A stretch of 8,130 nucleotides of DNA from Spartobacteria bacterium (GTDB taxonomy: Bacteria > Verrucomicrobiota > Verrucomicrobiia > Chthoniobacterales > Terrimicrobiaceae): the NCBI GenBank assembly GCA_947487745.1, contig CANKXQ010000051.1:1-8130 (forward strand). The letters are read 5' to 3'. Under the pieces are notes generated by a model, which did no database searches, had not been told where the DNA came from, and saw nothing but the letters and a program-made list of their open reading frames with translations. Shown in pieces: positions 1-6,820 of this stretch. The position numbers were made by a program, and so were the translations under genes. Numbering within the stretch: position 1 is the stretch's first letter; each line of letters opens with the position of its first letter.

Positions 1-153
1 AAGCCAACGTCTGAGCACCTCGAATTCATCATAAAGAAAACCATGCCTCAGCTGCTCTACAATTGGGCTAGAGGGCATTTCTTCTTTCATCACATAATCA
101 TTCTTTGGCAGGAATTGCTCAATAACTCTTGGTGCGTAAAGTGCTCTTCTCAT
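1..153 (-). CDS. 5' part of an unrecognised gene coupled to the pseudouridine synthase gene
   Basis: On the minus strand an ATG at 153-151 opens a frame that stays free of stops to the window edge (51 codons). The peptide begins MRRALYAPRV and continues with a mix of charged and hydrophobic residues, ending in EVLRRWL at the edge. No signal peptide or family motif is recognisable. The start overlaps the TGA of the upstream pseudouridine synthase gene as ATGA (153-150), the usual sign of translational coupling in one operon. No Shine-Dalgarno sequence precedes it, so re-initiation is likely. Codons such as AGA and GAA are frequent, giving a less GC-rich look than the lpx genes. It could be a chance frame, but the ATGA overlap and the unbroken length argue for a real gene whose remainder lies left of the window. 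Function unknown. Confidence 0.6.
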   Translation of the reverse strand, partial: MRRALYAPRVIEQFLPKNDYVMKEEMPSSPIVEQLRHGFLYDEFEVLRRWL

Positions 154-935
154 ATGAGACAAAATAAACATTCTTCTGAATCATTGTCAACATTTCCCGC
201 AAATTTTTTTAAATCTTCCGCCCAACCTGTTTTCCATTCCATTGGCACGCCATTCCACTCGATTTTTAGGCCGGCGGACTGCAAAGCATGCCGTTTTAAA
301 AACAGCCGTTTCTGGAGAGCGAGGGTCCAGCCGGTTTGGATAAACTCAAGATAGCAATCCTCTGAAGGCCCATAGATTTTGTCTCCCACCACGGGGTGGC
401 CGGCATGGGAGGCGTGAACTCGAATCTGGTGGGTGCGCCCGGTGACAGGTTGCGCCTCGACCATGGAAAAACGCCCCGCCGTGTTTTCGATATTTTTCAA
501 TACGCGAAAATGCGTTTTAGCATGGGCTCCTGCAGGGTGGACCATCCGCTTGAGATGAATCTTCGTTGGCTCAACTTCCCCCTGTCTGATGATTGGCGCA
601 TCAATGGAAAAAAACTCCTCGCTTGGGTGCCCGCATAGGATGGTGAGATAGGTCTTTTTTATCTTTCCCTCTTGCATCGCGATGGCCGCTTGGCGCGCGG
701 CGGCAGCGTGTTTTGCGACCAATACCAATCCACTTGTCTCGCGGTCGAGACGGTTGATCAACGAGACCTGTCCCGAATTGGCGATTTCATAGCAAAGAAG
801 CTCTCTCAAGCCGTCCCAAAGAGTGCGCGTTCCATCGGGCTTGCTGGGGTGCACGAGGAGGCCTGCTGGCTTGTCCACAACCAAAAGGTCGGGAGTCTCG
901 CCGATAATCCGGAACTCTTCTTGATCCACGAGCAT
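150..935 (-). CDS. RluA-family RNA pseudouridine synthase
   Basis: The 261-residue product is predicted to convert specific uridines of rRNA or tRNA to pseudouridine in the cytoplasm. Visible family signatures are the N-terminal motif LLVVDKPAGLLVHPS (residues 17-31), the catalytic motif NRLDRETSGLVLVAK (61-75) with the active-site Asp at 64, and GRTHQIRVH (166-174), typical of RluA/RluC-type enzymes. There is no S4 RNA-binding domain in front of the catalytic domain, so it resembles short stand-alone members (RluA/TruC-like) rather than RluC/RluD. Which uridine it modifies cannot be read from the sequence. The ATG at 935 was chosen because the fold's first strand begins almost directly after it. 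It has no Shine-Dalgarno sequence. Only 23 bp separate this start from that of the divergent ABC gene, so each promoter must lie at least partly inside the opposite gene. The stop overlaps the next gene by ATGA. Confidence 0.93.
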   Translation of the reverse strand: MLVDQEEFRIIGETPDLLVVDKPAGLLVHPSKPDGTRTLWDGLRELLCYEIANSGQVSLINRLDRETSGLVLVAKHAAAARQAAIAMQEGKIKKTYLTILCGHPSEEFFSIDAPIIRQGEVEPTKIHLKRMVHPAGAHAKTHFRVLKNIENTAGRFSMVEAQPVTGRTHQIRVHASHAGHPVVGDKIYGPSEDCYLEFIQTGWTLALQKRLFLKRHALQSAGLKIEWNGVPMEWKTGWAEDLKKFAGNVDNDSEECLFCLI

Positions 936-958
936 GAGATGTCGAGTATGACTGGCTC

Positions 959-1648
959 ATGGTCTCACTGCAAAACGTCACGCGCATTTATTCCTCCGGG
1001 ATCGGGGAGGTTCGCGCATTGGATGGCGTCTCGCTTGATCTCGAGTCTGGGGCTTTTGCTACGATCACCGGCCCCAGCGGGTGTGGAAAAAGCACGCTGC
1101 TCAATCTCCTTGGCGGGCTTGACCACCCGACATCGGGTGAGATTCGCGTTGCTGGCATTCCCTTGCACGATGCAGGTGAGGCCGAGCTCACCCGCTACCG
1201 TCGCCACACGCTCGGTATTGTCTTTCAATTTTTCAACCTCCTCCCTGCCATGACAGTTCGCGAAAATGTGGAATTGCCATTGCTCTTGCGCGGCGAGTCG
1301 GCCTCGCTCGCGACTACAAGAGTATCGGAAATGCTCGACCTCGTTGGGTTATCGCATCGAGCCTCCCATTTTCCCCATCAGCTCAGTGGCGGTGAGATGC
1401 AGCGAACTGCCACGGCGAGGGCCTTGGTTGGACGCCCGGCACTCCTCTTGGCTGATGAGCCGACAGGCAATCTTGACTCCGCCAATGCCGCGATGGTTTG
1501 CGAGACGTTCTCAAAGATTGCTTCCCAAAAAATTGCCACCTTGATTATTGTCACGCACAGCGACTCAGTTGCCGCACTGGCGCCGGTTCGTATACAAATG
1601 CTCGATGGAAAAATACTCTCCAAAAGTGACTCTGGCTTTGCATCCTGA
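959..1648 (+). CDS. ABC transporter ATP-binding protein, LolD/MacB-type
   Basis: This 229-residue protein is the ATPase subunit of an ABC system that powers a partner membrane permease from the cytoplasmic side. Walker A is GPSGCGKST (38-46), the Q-loop is VFQFFNLLPAMT (88-99), the signature is LSGGEMQR (142-149), Walker B is ALLLADEPTGNLD (161-173) and the switch His is H200 in VTH. The text FFNLLPAMTVRENVELPLLL and DEPTGNLDS is characteristic of the LolD/MacB/FtsE-like clade, which moves lipoproteins or substrates from the inner membrane rather than importing solutes. No FtsX/LolC-type permease is in the window, so the partner is encoded elsewhere. Proximity to lipid A genes would fit lipoprotein export (LolD), but this is inference. 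ATG 959 is the first possible start after an in-frame TGA at 935-937. No Shine-Dalgarno is seen. Seventy bp separate its stop from lpxC-fabZ. Confidence 0.92.
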   Translation: MVSLQNVTRIYSSGIGEVRALDGVSLDLESGAFATITGPSGCGKSTLLNLLGGLDHPTSGEIRVAGIPLHDAGEAELTRYRRHTLGIVFQFFNLLPAMTVRENVELPLLLRGESASLATTRVSEMLDLVGLSHRASHFPHQLSGGEMQRTATARALVGRPALLLADEPTGNLDSANAAMVCETFSKIASQKIATLIIVTHSDSVAALAPVRIQMLDGKILSKSDSGFAS

Positions 1649-1718
1649 CACCCTGCAGTTCTGCATTTCGCCTCTTTCCCGATCCACCCGCATAAATCCT
1701 TAAAATCCCATTCGCACC

Positions 1719-3020
1719 TTGGAAAAACAACGCACACTTGCCTCATCCGCCAGCCTCACTGGCAGCGCTCTGCATACAGGCGAAAATGTCACCCTCACGA
1801 TTTTGCCCGCACCAGTCGGCCACGGCTTCAAATTTCAGCGCATCGATTTGCCCGATGAGCCGATTGTCGATGCCGCTGCCGCATATGTGAAGACCGTGGA
1901 GCGCGCGACCACGCTTGTCCAAGGCATGGTCAAAATCCACACAGTGGAGCATGTTCTTTCGGCTCTCACCGGAATGGGGGTGGACAATGCGCTCATCCAG
2001 ATGGATGCCAACGAGCCCCCAATCGGCGATGGCAGCGCATCCGAATACATCGCCCTCATCAACAAAGCCGGAATCATCGAGCAGGATGCGCCACGCCGCT
2101 ACATTGATATCCGCGAACCGGTCACCATCGAGTCCAACGGCTCGATCCTCGTCATTCTCCCAGATTCAAAATTGCGGGTCTCCTGCACGCAGGTCGGTCC
2201 CGAGGGGCGTTTCACCCAATTTCTTTCCACGGAAATCACTCCTGAGATTTACGAAAAAGAAATCGCCCCCGCCCGCACCTTTGTTTTTTACGAGGATGTG
2301 AAGCCCCTCATGGATAAAGGCCTCATCAAAGGCGGGAGCCTCGAAAACGCCATCGTCGCCAGAGGGGAGAGCGTCCTCAGCAAAGAGCCGCTTCGCTTCC
2401 CGGACGAGTTCGTTCGCCACAAGATTCTTGATATCGTTGGAGATCTCGCGCTCTCAGGTCGTTTCATCCGCGGGCATGTTGTTGCCGTAAAACCCGGCCA
2501 CGGCATCAATACCGAAGCCGCCAAACTTCTCGCCGAGCGCTTCAACGCCGTCGCGCCAGCCGCAGCCAAACCCGTTGCCGCCTCGCCGGGCGCTCTCGAC
2601 ATCAATGCCGTCATGCAGATCCTCCCGCACCGCTATCCTTTCCTCATGGTGGATCGCATTGTGGACTTCGATGGCGAGTTGAAAGCCACCGGCGTGAAAG
2701 CTGTCACCATCAACGAACCGTATTTTCAAGGACACTTTCCCAACCATCCCGTCATGCCAGGCGTTCTTCAACTCGAAGCCATGGCTCAGGTCGCCAGCAT
2801 TATCATGATGCGCCGCACGGAGAATGAGGGGAAAATCGGCTACTTCATGAGTGCCGATGAAGTCAAATTCCGCAAACCCGTCATGCCCGGTGACACACTC
2901 TTCATCGAGTGCGAACTCACCAGCGCTAAAAAACGCCTCGGCAAGGCCGCTTGCCGCTGCTTGGTCAATGGCGAGGTCGTCTCCGAAGGAATCTTGCTTT
3001 TTGGTCTTGTCGATAAATGA
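1719..3020 (+). CDS. lpxC/fabZ: Bifunctional UDP-3-O-acyl-GlcNAc deacetylase / 3-hydroxyacyl-ACP dehydratase (LpxC-FabZ fusion)
   Basis: This is a natural fusion of 433 residues. Residues 1 to about 278 are LpxC, the zinc deacetylase that commits UDP-3-O-acyl-GlcNAc to lipid A. Visible are KQRTL at the start, E77-H78 in TVEHVLSAL, H234 and D238 in FVRHKILDIVGDL, and H261 in PGHGIN, matching the zinc ligands and catalytic His of the family. An Ala/Pro-rich linker (about 279-292) leads to FabZ (about 293-433), which dehydrates 3-hydroxyacyl-ACP in fatty-acid elongation. It shows ILPHRYPFLMVDRI, GHFPNHPVMPGVL with catalytic H339, and E353 in LEAMAQ. Both enzymes use 3-hydroxyacyl-ACP-derived flux, so fusion couples lipid A and membrane fatty-acid supply. 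TTG 1719 is the start because it places M-E-K-Q-R-T-L exactly where other LpxC proteins begin, and the first in-frame ATG is at residue 70. There is no Shine-Dalgarno. A TAAAAT (1701-1706) is a possible -10 box with no clear -35. Confidence 0.96.
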   Translation: MEKQRTLASSASLTGSALHTGENVTLTILPAPVGHGFKFQRIDLPDEPIVDAAAAYVKTVERATTLVQGMVKIHTVEHVLSALTGMGVDNALIQMDANEPPIGDGSASEYIALINKAGIIEQDAPRRYIDIREPVTIESNGSILVILPDSKLRVSCTQVGPEGRFTQFLSTEITPEIYEKEIAPARTFVFYEDVKPLMDKGLIKGGSLENAIVARGESVLSKEPLRFPDEFVRHKILDIVGDLALSGRFIRGHVVAVKPGHGINTEAAKLLAERFNAVAPAAAKPVAASPGALDINAVMQILPHRYPFLMVDRIVDFDGELKATGVKAVTINEPYFQGHFPNHPVMPGVLQLEAMAQVASIIMMRRTENEGKIGYFMSADEVKFRKPVMPGDTLFIECELTSAKKRLGKAACRCLVNGEVVSEGILLFGLVDK

Positions 3021-3790
3021 CAAAAATCCATCCCAGCTCGGTCATCGACCCCTCTGCGACTCTGCACCCCGGTGTTGAGGTCGGGCCATTCTGCCACATC
3101 GGCCCTCAGGTCGAGATTGGGAGCGGCACTCGTCTTCTCGGCCATGTATCTATTGCAGGACCGACACGCATCGGGGAGGGGAATATCTTTTATCCTTATT
3201 GCTCGATCGGTCAGCGCTCGCAGGATCTGAAATACACCTCCGAGCCGACCTTTCTGGAAATCGGAAACAACAACTCATTTCGAGAATTTTGCACCGTCAA
3301 CCGTGGCACCCTGCCGGGAACCAAGACGGTCGTTGGCAATCACGGAAATTTTCTCGCCTACTCGCACATAGCGCACGACTGCATCGTTGGTGACCATGTT
3401 ATTTTTTCCAACAACGGCACAATCGCAGGTCATGTCACTGTCGAGGATCATGTCATTATCGGCGGCCTTTCCGGAGTCCATCAGTTTTGCCGCCTGGGCC
3501 AGCATTCCATCGTGGGTGGTTGCACGAAAATTGTTCAAGATGTCCCCCCCTATATGATCGCTGATGGCAACCCGGCCGAAGTCCGTGGCATCAATCAAGT
3601 CGGACTCGAGCGGCGAGGTTTCGTGGCCGAAGACACGCGCACGCTTCGCGAGGCCTACCGCCTTCTTTACCGCTCGAACCTGAATGTGAAACAGGCCTGT
3701 GAAAAAATCGCTTCCGATTTTTGCGGACCTGATGTCATCTCCCGCTTGCTGGCCTTTGTGGAGTCGAGTCAGCGGGGTATCATTCGCTAA
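3017..3790 (+). CDS. lpxA: Acyl-ACP--UDP-N-acetylglucosamine O-acyltransferase (LpxA)
   Basis: LpxA transfers a 3-hydroxyacyl chain from ACP to the 3-OH of UDP-GlcNAc, the first step of lipid A synthesis. The cytosolic enzyme is a homotrimer. The 257-residue length is normal. Residues 1 to about 185 are hexapeptide repeats forming a left-handed beta helix (for example [20 protein letters not shown]). The active-site segment AYSHIAHDC contains H117 and H120, the equivalents of E. coli H122 and catalytic H125. [14 protein letters not shown] and [20 protein letters not shown] are hallmark LpxA stretches. The C-terminal helical domain (about 186-257) ends ESSQRGIIR, close to the E. coli ending STRGLIR. 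The ATG overlaps the lpxC-fabZ stop as ATGA (3017-3020), so the two are co-transcribed and translationally coupled. The acyl-chain length it prefers cannot be decided by eye. Confidence 0.97.
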   Translation: MTKIHPSSVIDPSATLHPGVEVGPFCHIGPQVEIGSGTRLLGHVSIAGPTRIGEGNIFYPYCSIGQRSQDLKYTSEPTFLEIGNNNSFREFCTVNRGTLPGTKTVVGNHGNFLAYSHIAHDCIVGDHVIFSNNGTIAGHVTVEDHVIIGGLSGVHQFCRLGQHSIVGGCTKIVQDVPPYMIADGNPAEVRGINQVGLERRGFVAEDTRTLREAYRLLYRSNLNVKQACEKIASDFCGPDVISRLLAFVESSQRGIIR

Positions 3791-3795
3791 CCTCA

Positions 3796-4811
3796 ATCAC
3801 CGCTCTGCCCACCGTTCACGCCTACGCAGCCCACTCGCCAACCTCTCCGCTCGAACCTTTCACCTACGAACTCCCGCCCATCGGGCCCGAGCATGTGGAC
3901 ATCCGCGTCGAATACTGTGGCATCTGCCACTCGGACCTCAGCATGCTCCGCAACGAGTGGGGTTTTTCCACATACCCGCTCGTCCCCGGTCACGAAGTCG
4001 CGGGACGCGTCGAGTCTGTGGGAACAATGGTTAAAAATCTCGCCCCCGGCGACCGTGTCGGCCTCGGCTGGTTTTCCGAAAGCTGCATGACCTGCCCCCA
4101 ATGCATGGGCGGCGACCATAATCTCTGCGCCACGGGCGAGGGGACCATTGTCGGCCGCCATGGCGGCTTCGCCGACCTCGTTCGCTCCACTGGGCCTGGG
4201 CCACAAAACTTCCTGACTCACTCTCTTCTGTCAGCGCCGGACCGCTCTTCTGCGGCGGAATCACGGTCTTCAGTCCCATCCTTGAATTTGGTGTCCGCCC
4301 CACGGATCGCGTCGGAGTCATCGGCATCGGCGGTCTTGGCCATCTTGCTGTCCAATTCCTGAACAAATGGGGATGCGAGGTCACGGCCTTCACCTCATCG
4401 CTCGACAAAACCGAGGAACTCAAAAAACTCGGCGCCCACCGTGTTGTGAACTCACGCGACGCAGAAGCCATGAAATCCGAAGCCAACCGCTTCGACTTCA
4501 TCATCAGCACAGTCGCCGTTCCGCTCGACTGGATGGGTTACATCACCGCACTCGCCCCCAAAGGCCGCCTCCACACAGTCGGCGCCATTCCCGAACCCGT
4601 CTCGCTCGGCGCATTTCCGCTCATCATGGGCCAGCGGTCCTTTTCTGGATCCCCCCTCGGCAGCCCCGCCACCACCGCGCGTATGCTCGACTTCTGCGCC
4701 AGACATCAAATCGCCCCGTTCGTCGAGGAATTCGCCCTCTCGGATGTCAACGCGGCCCTCCACCGACTCGAAAAGGGCAGTCCAAGATACCGCATCGTTC
4801 TCAAAGCCTGA
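3796..4811 (+). pseudogene. Zinc-dependent alcohol dehydrogenase (CAD/YahK-like), frameshifted and lacking a normal start
   Basis: Two reading frames together encode one medium-chain zinc alcohol dehydrogenase of about 335-338 residues, close to the usual 345-350. The first frame has [10 protein letters not shown], the catalytic-zinc region YCGICHSD and PGHEVAGRV, and the structural-zinc cysteines of [15 protein letters not shown]. Around 4186-4190 homology jumps frame: [17 protein letters not shown] (the NAD(P) dinucleotide loop) and the rest, ending RIVLKA, are read in the next frame. Restoring one C in tcc|cac at 4186-4188 joins them exactly. Upstream, frame 1 is open from 3733 but holds no ATG, GTG or TTG until GTG 3895, which would cut off about 30 residues of the GroES-like domain. 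CTG 3805 or ATC 3796 lie where the start should be. Two defects suggest a recent pseudogene, although a sequencing error could explain the frameshift. It lies just after lpxA without an evident promoter. Confidence 0.85.
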
Positions 4812-4836
4812 TCGAGGCTGCTAGGTTTCGCAAAAA

Positions 4837-4869
4837 TTCCGAAAAAACCTTTGCCAAACCCATTCGGAA
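4837..4869 (-). repeat. Small inverted repeat, possible weak minus-strand terminator
   Basis: TTCCGAA at 4837-4843 is exactly complementary to TTCGGAA at 4863-4869, with a 19-nt spacer. On the minus strand the stem is followed by TTTTT, as in an intrinsic terminator. The stem is only 7 bp and the loop is long, so this may be chance. It lies between the dehydrogenase remnant and tRNA-Gln. Confidence 0.2.
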
Positions 4870-4895
4870 AATCGATATTCCCTGCCCCCGTCAAT

Positions 4896-4969
4896 TGCCT
4901 CGTGGTGTAACGGTAGCACTGCAGATTCTGGATCTGTTTGTCATGGTTCGAATCCATGCGAGGCAGCCA
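4896..4969 (+). tRNA. tRNA-Gln (anticodon CTG), CCA encoded
   Basis: A full cloverleaf folds by hand. The acceptor stem TGCCTCG (4896-4902) pairs with CGAGGCA (4959-4965). The anticodon stem GCAGA/TCTGT holds the loop TTCTGGA with anticodon CTG at 4928-4930, reading the glutamine codon CAG. The T stem CATGG/CCATG encloses TTCGAAT. The D loop contains AACGGTA. The discriminator is G4966 and CCA is encoded at 4967-4969. It is transcribed in the same direction as the lpx genes. tRNA 3' ends are common integration sites, and the 615 bp to its right hold no intact gene, but no repeat of its 3' end is present in this window. Confidence 0.95.
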
Positions 4970-5014
4970 CCCTCATAAACACTCGCTCTGCGGGCGGGTA
5001 GGGTTTAAAAATAG

Positions 5015-5326
5015 CCAAAGTGGGAAAGAAAGTGGGAGAATGTCCACGGATTTCCTATCATCGGAGCTTGGAAAGGCTTTCATTCATGGAACTTCACCTT
5101 CCGTGGCACGAAATACAAAGCCGCGCAGAGTGAGCTTCTCAAGTCCGTGCGCGGAGTGGCGCAGGAAGCCAAGGCGGAACCCAAAGCAATCCGCGAAGTC
5201 AAAAAAGACCAAAGCAGCGCCCAAGGGCGAGGCCCCCGACAACCCAAGTTAATGCAGAAACCAAAAAAAAGTCCGAGAGTAATAACCAAGCAACCGAGCA
5301 GCCTAACCCAAGTTTCGCATGGGTGA
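5015..5326 (+). pseudogene. Open start-less frame, possible gene remnant, unrecognised
   Basis: The frame runs from just after a TAG (5012-5014) to TGA at 5324-5326, about 103 codons, with no ATG until far inside (about 5255). The peptide includes VHGFPIIGAWKGF, then NFTFRGTKYKAAQSELLKSV, followed by a Lys/Ala/Glu-rich tail. The first part looks like ordinary protein sequence and the tail like a low-complexity charged region. I do not recognise the family. An alternative is that it is not coding and the open frame is chance. An ATG at 5086 lies in another frame and stops after 15 codons. Confidence 0.25.
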
Positions 5327-5342
5327 CTGGAAAACCGCATAA

Positions 5343-5522
5343 AACCTAGGGGGGCTTTCCAAAGGCACTACAATCTCTTCAGGCCGGGAACAGTTGTTTT
5401 TGCTTCGGCAATTGCTGGGCGGAACATGCGTGAAGCTGGGATTTGAAAATAAAAGCAGCGGGGCGAGGCACTATCACTTGCGCATCGGTGGAAAGTCATT
5501 GGACGATTTTCTGGGGCAGTGA
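5343..5522 (+). pseudogene. Start-less C-terminal fragment, weakly LAGLIDADG-endonuclease-like
   Basis: Between a TAA at 5340-5342 and TGA at 5520-5522 there are 59 open codons without an ATG. The peptide contains QLFLLRQLLGGTCVKLGF, then SSGARHYHLRIGGKSLDDFL. A helix ending in a hydrophobic stretch, followed by Y-x-L-R-I-x-G-x-x-x-L-x-x-F, is the kind of pattern seen in one half of LAGLIDADG homing endonucleases. The similarity is by eye only and the acidic LAGLIDADG helix itself is absent. It may be the tail of a lost endonuclease or another domain, or chance. Confidence 0.25.
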
Positions 5523-5584
5523 AAGTAAAATCAGAAAACAGCCGATTCATCATCCATGAGCTTCCGCAGGCTTTTGAGCGGGGG

Positions 5585-5656
5585 AGCCGACGACGAGATT
5601 CGAACTCGTGACCTATCGATTACGAATCGATTGCACTACCACTGTGCTACGTCGGC
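5585..5656 (-). tRNA. tRNA-Thr (anticodon CGT), no encoded CCA
   Basis: Read on the minus strand, the acceptor GCCGACG (5656-5650) pairs with CGTCGGC, leaving a T discriminator at 5585. The D arm contains AGTGGTA. The anticodon stem ATCGA/TCGAT encloses TTCGTAA with anticodon CGT, reading the threonine codon ACG. The T arm has ACGAG-TTCGAAT-CTCGT. The sequence after the discriminator is CCC, so CCA is not encoded, unlike the tRNA-Gln nearby. Its 5' end sits exactly where AT-rich DNA with the integrase begins, so its promoter must lie in, or have been replaced by, that DNA. Confidence 0.95.
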
Positions 5657-5706
5657 GTTTAAATAACTGATTTCCAACTGCTTTTGCTTCTGAAAAATGA
5701 TCTAGA

Positions 5707-5738
5707 TTGACTATGCGAATATACTGTGTATGTATACT
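5707..5738 (+). promoter_or_regulatory. Possible promoter of the integrase gene
   Basis: TTGACT (5707-5712) resembles a -35 box and TATACT (5733-5738) a -10 box, but the 20-bp spacing is longer than the usual 17. Another TATACT lies at 5720-5725 without a matching -35. If the distal -10 is used, the transcript would begin only a few bases before ATG 5750. Confidence 0.25.
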
Positions 5739-5749
5739 TTAATTTCCTC

Positions 5750-6820
5750 ATGCCCACAAAAACTGTCAAATCCAAAAGCACAAATAAAATCTGGAATAAA
5801 GTTGCGGGGTTGTCAAATTTTTACCGGTATAAAAATGGCAACTATTATTTCCGAGGTAAAGTCAAAGGAAAAATTCGCCCAATTTGCCTTGATACACAAG
5901 ACAAGGATATAGCCAAAAGAAAACTGCTGGAAGTTCAGCGTCAGATCAAATCGTCCATCGGTGAAATAACCTTCATCGAACTACTAGACCTCTACAGGAA
6001 GTCGCGCGGGGGACGAAATGAAAAAACCATAATGGATGTTTACCGTAGACTCAAAAAGCATCCTGCAACGGCTCGTATGCTAGTGCGAAAAATCAAGCCA
6101 GTCCACATCACAGAATACTTCGCGTGTATTGACCTCAATCCCAGAATGCACAATCTAAATGTCGAAACACTGAAGGCTGCACTTCAGTATGGCGTAGACA
6201 ACGATTACCTCCTTACAAACCCCTTTTCGAAACTTCACAGGTTCCGTAAAAAAACCAAAAGAATCGTTCCTGTTATTCCGACTCTGGAAGAATTCGAAAT
6301 CATAATGCTGTATATTCTTTCGAATACATATTCGGATACAGCAGAAAAAGCCTACGACCTAGGAATGTTTATTGGTCTTGCTGCGCTTGGTGAAGCCGAA
6401 GCACGAAACTTAAAGTGGCAGGATATCAATTGGGAAACGCAAAGAATAAAAATAAAAAGAATCAAGACAGATACCGACTTCGAGATTCCAGTTTACAAAT
6501 GGTTAAAGCCACATCTTTTAGATTTATTTGAACGGTCTGGGCAACCTAAAGTTGGTCAAGTATTTAAATTGAAAACAATAAAAAGATCATTGGAATCCGC
6601 TTGTGAATCGCTGGGATTTGATCTCTTTACCCCTAGAAACTTGCGACAGATGGGAATCATTCATCAGTTGGAAATTGGTTTAAAGCCAAAAATTGTGGCA
6701 AAGTATCAAGGTCACCAAGATGGAGGAATTTTGATTATGAACACATACTCGGAGGTCATAAATCGGGACGAAGATAAAAATCTGAACTTGATTTTGTTGA
6801 ACTTAGGAGTTGTCGAGTGA
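5750..6820 (+). CDS. Tyrosine-recombinase-family integrase with atypical active site
   Basis: The 356-residue protein has the layout of a phage/ICE integrase. There is a basic N-terminal arm-binding region (about 1-65, with YRYKNGNYYFRGKVKG), a SAM-like core-binding domain (about 72-165) and a catalytic domain (about 175-345). In the catalytic domain, box I reads GLAALGEAEARNLKWQDI (209-226), where the usual catalytic Arg (G-L-R-x-G-E) is absent. K239 in RIKTDTDFEIPV fits the beta-hairpin Lys. Box II is TPRNLRQ (294-300), with R299 kept but Arg in place of the usual His. H322 in QGHQDGG and nucleophile candidate Y333 in NTYSEV follow. I recall similar GLAGLGQAEA-type integrases from Verrucomicrobia, so this may be a natural subfamily and not a dead enzyme. 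ATG 5750 is preferred. GTG 5726 would add eight unconvincing residues. No Shine-Dalgarno is seen. It runs away from tRNA-Thr and its TGA abuts the stop of the convergent HTH gene. Confidence 0.88.
   Translation: MPTKTVKSKSTNKIWNKVAGLSNFYRYKNGNYYFRGKVKGKIRPICLDTQDKDIAKRKLLEVQRQIKSSIGEITFIELLDLYRKSRGGRNEKTIMDVYRRLKKHPATARMLVRKIKPVHITEYFACIDLNPRMHNLNVETLKAALQYGVDNDYLLTNPFSKLHRFRKKTKRIVPVIPTLEEFEIIMLYILSNTYSDTAEKAYDLGMFIGLAALGEAEARNLKWQDINWETQRIKIKRIKTDTDFEIPVYKWLKPHLLDLFERSGQPKVGQVFKLKTIKRSLESACESLGFDLFTPRNLRQMGIIHQLEIGLKPKIVAKYQGHQDGGILIMNTYSEVINRDEDKNLNLILLNLGVVE

Larger units (their letters stand above)
4970..5584. other. Gene-poor stretch between two tRNA genes
   Basis: No gene with both a credible start and a recognisable product is visible on either strand. 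The stretch begins directly after the CCA of tRNA-Gln and ends at the 3' end of tRNA-Thr. It contains a short tandem-like run at 5019-5038 (GTGGGAAAGAAAGTGGGAGA) and two open, start-less frames described separately. The sequence reads like decayed coding DNA left by earlier insertions next to tRNA genes. Confidence 0.5.

Noticed and set aside
2454..3023. A 189-codon minus-strand open frame opposite lpxC-fabZ.
   Set aside because: The plus strand encodes an intact FabZ domain there with all motifs, and the antisense peptide shows no domain features.
3793..4221. A 142-codon minus-strand open frame opposite the alcohol dehydrogenase.
   Set aside because: It is the antisense shadow of a GC-rich gene whose plus-strand frames match a known enzyme family.
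5726..5749. GTG 5726 as the integrase start, adding eight residues.
   Set aside because: The extra residues (MYVYFNFL) overlap the likely -10 region and do not look like an integrase N-terminus. ATG 5750 is more plausible.
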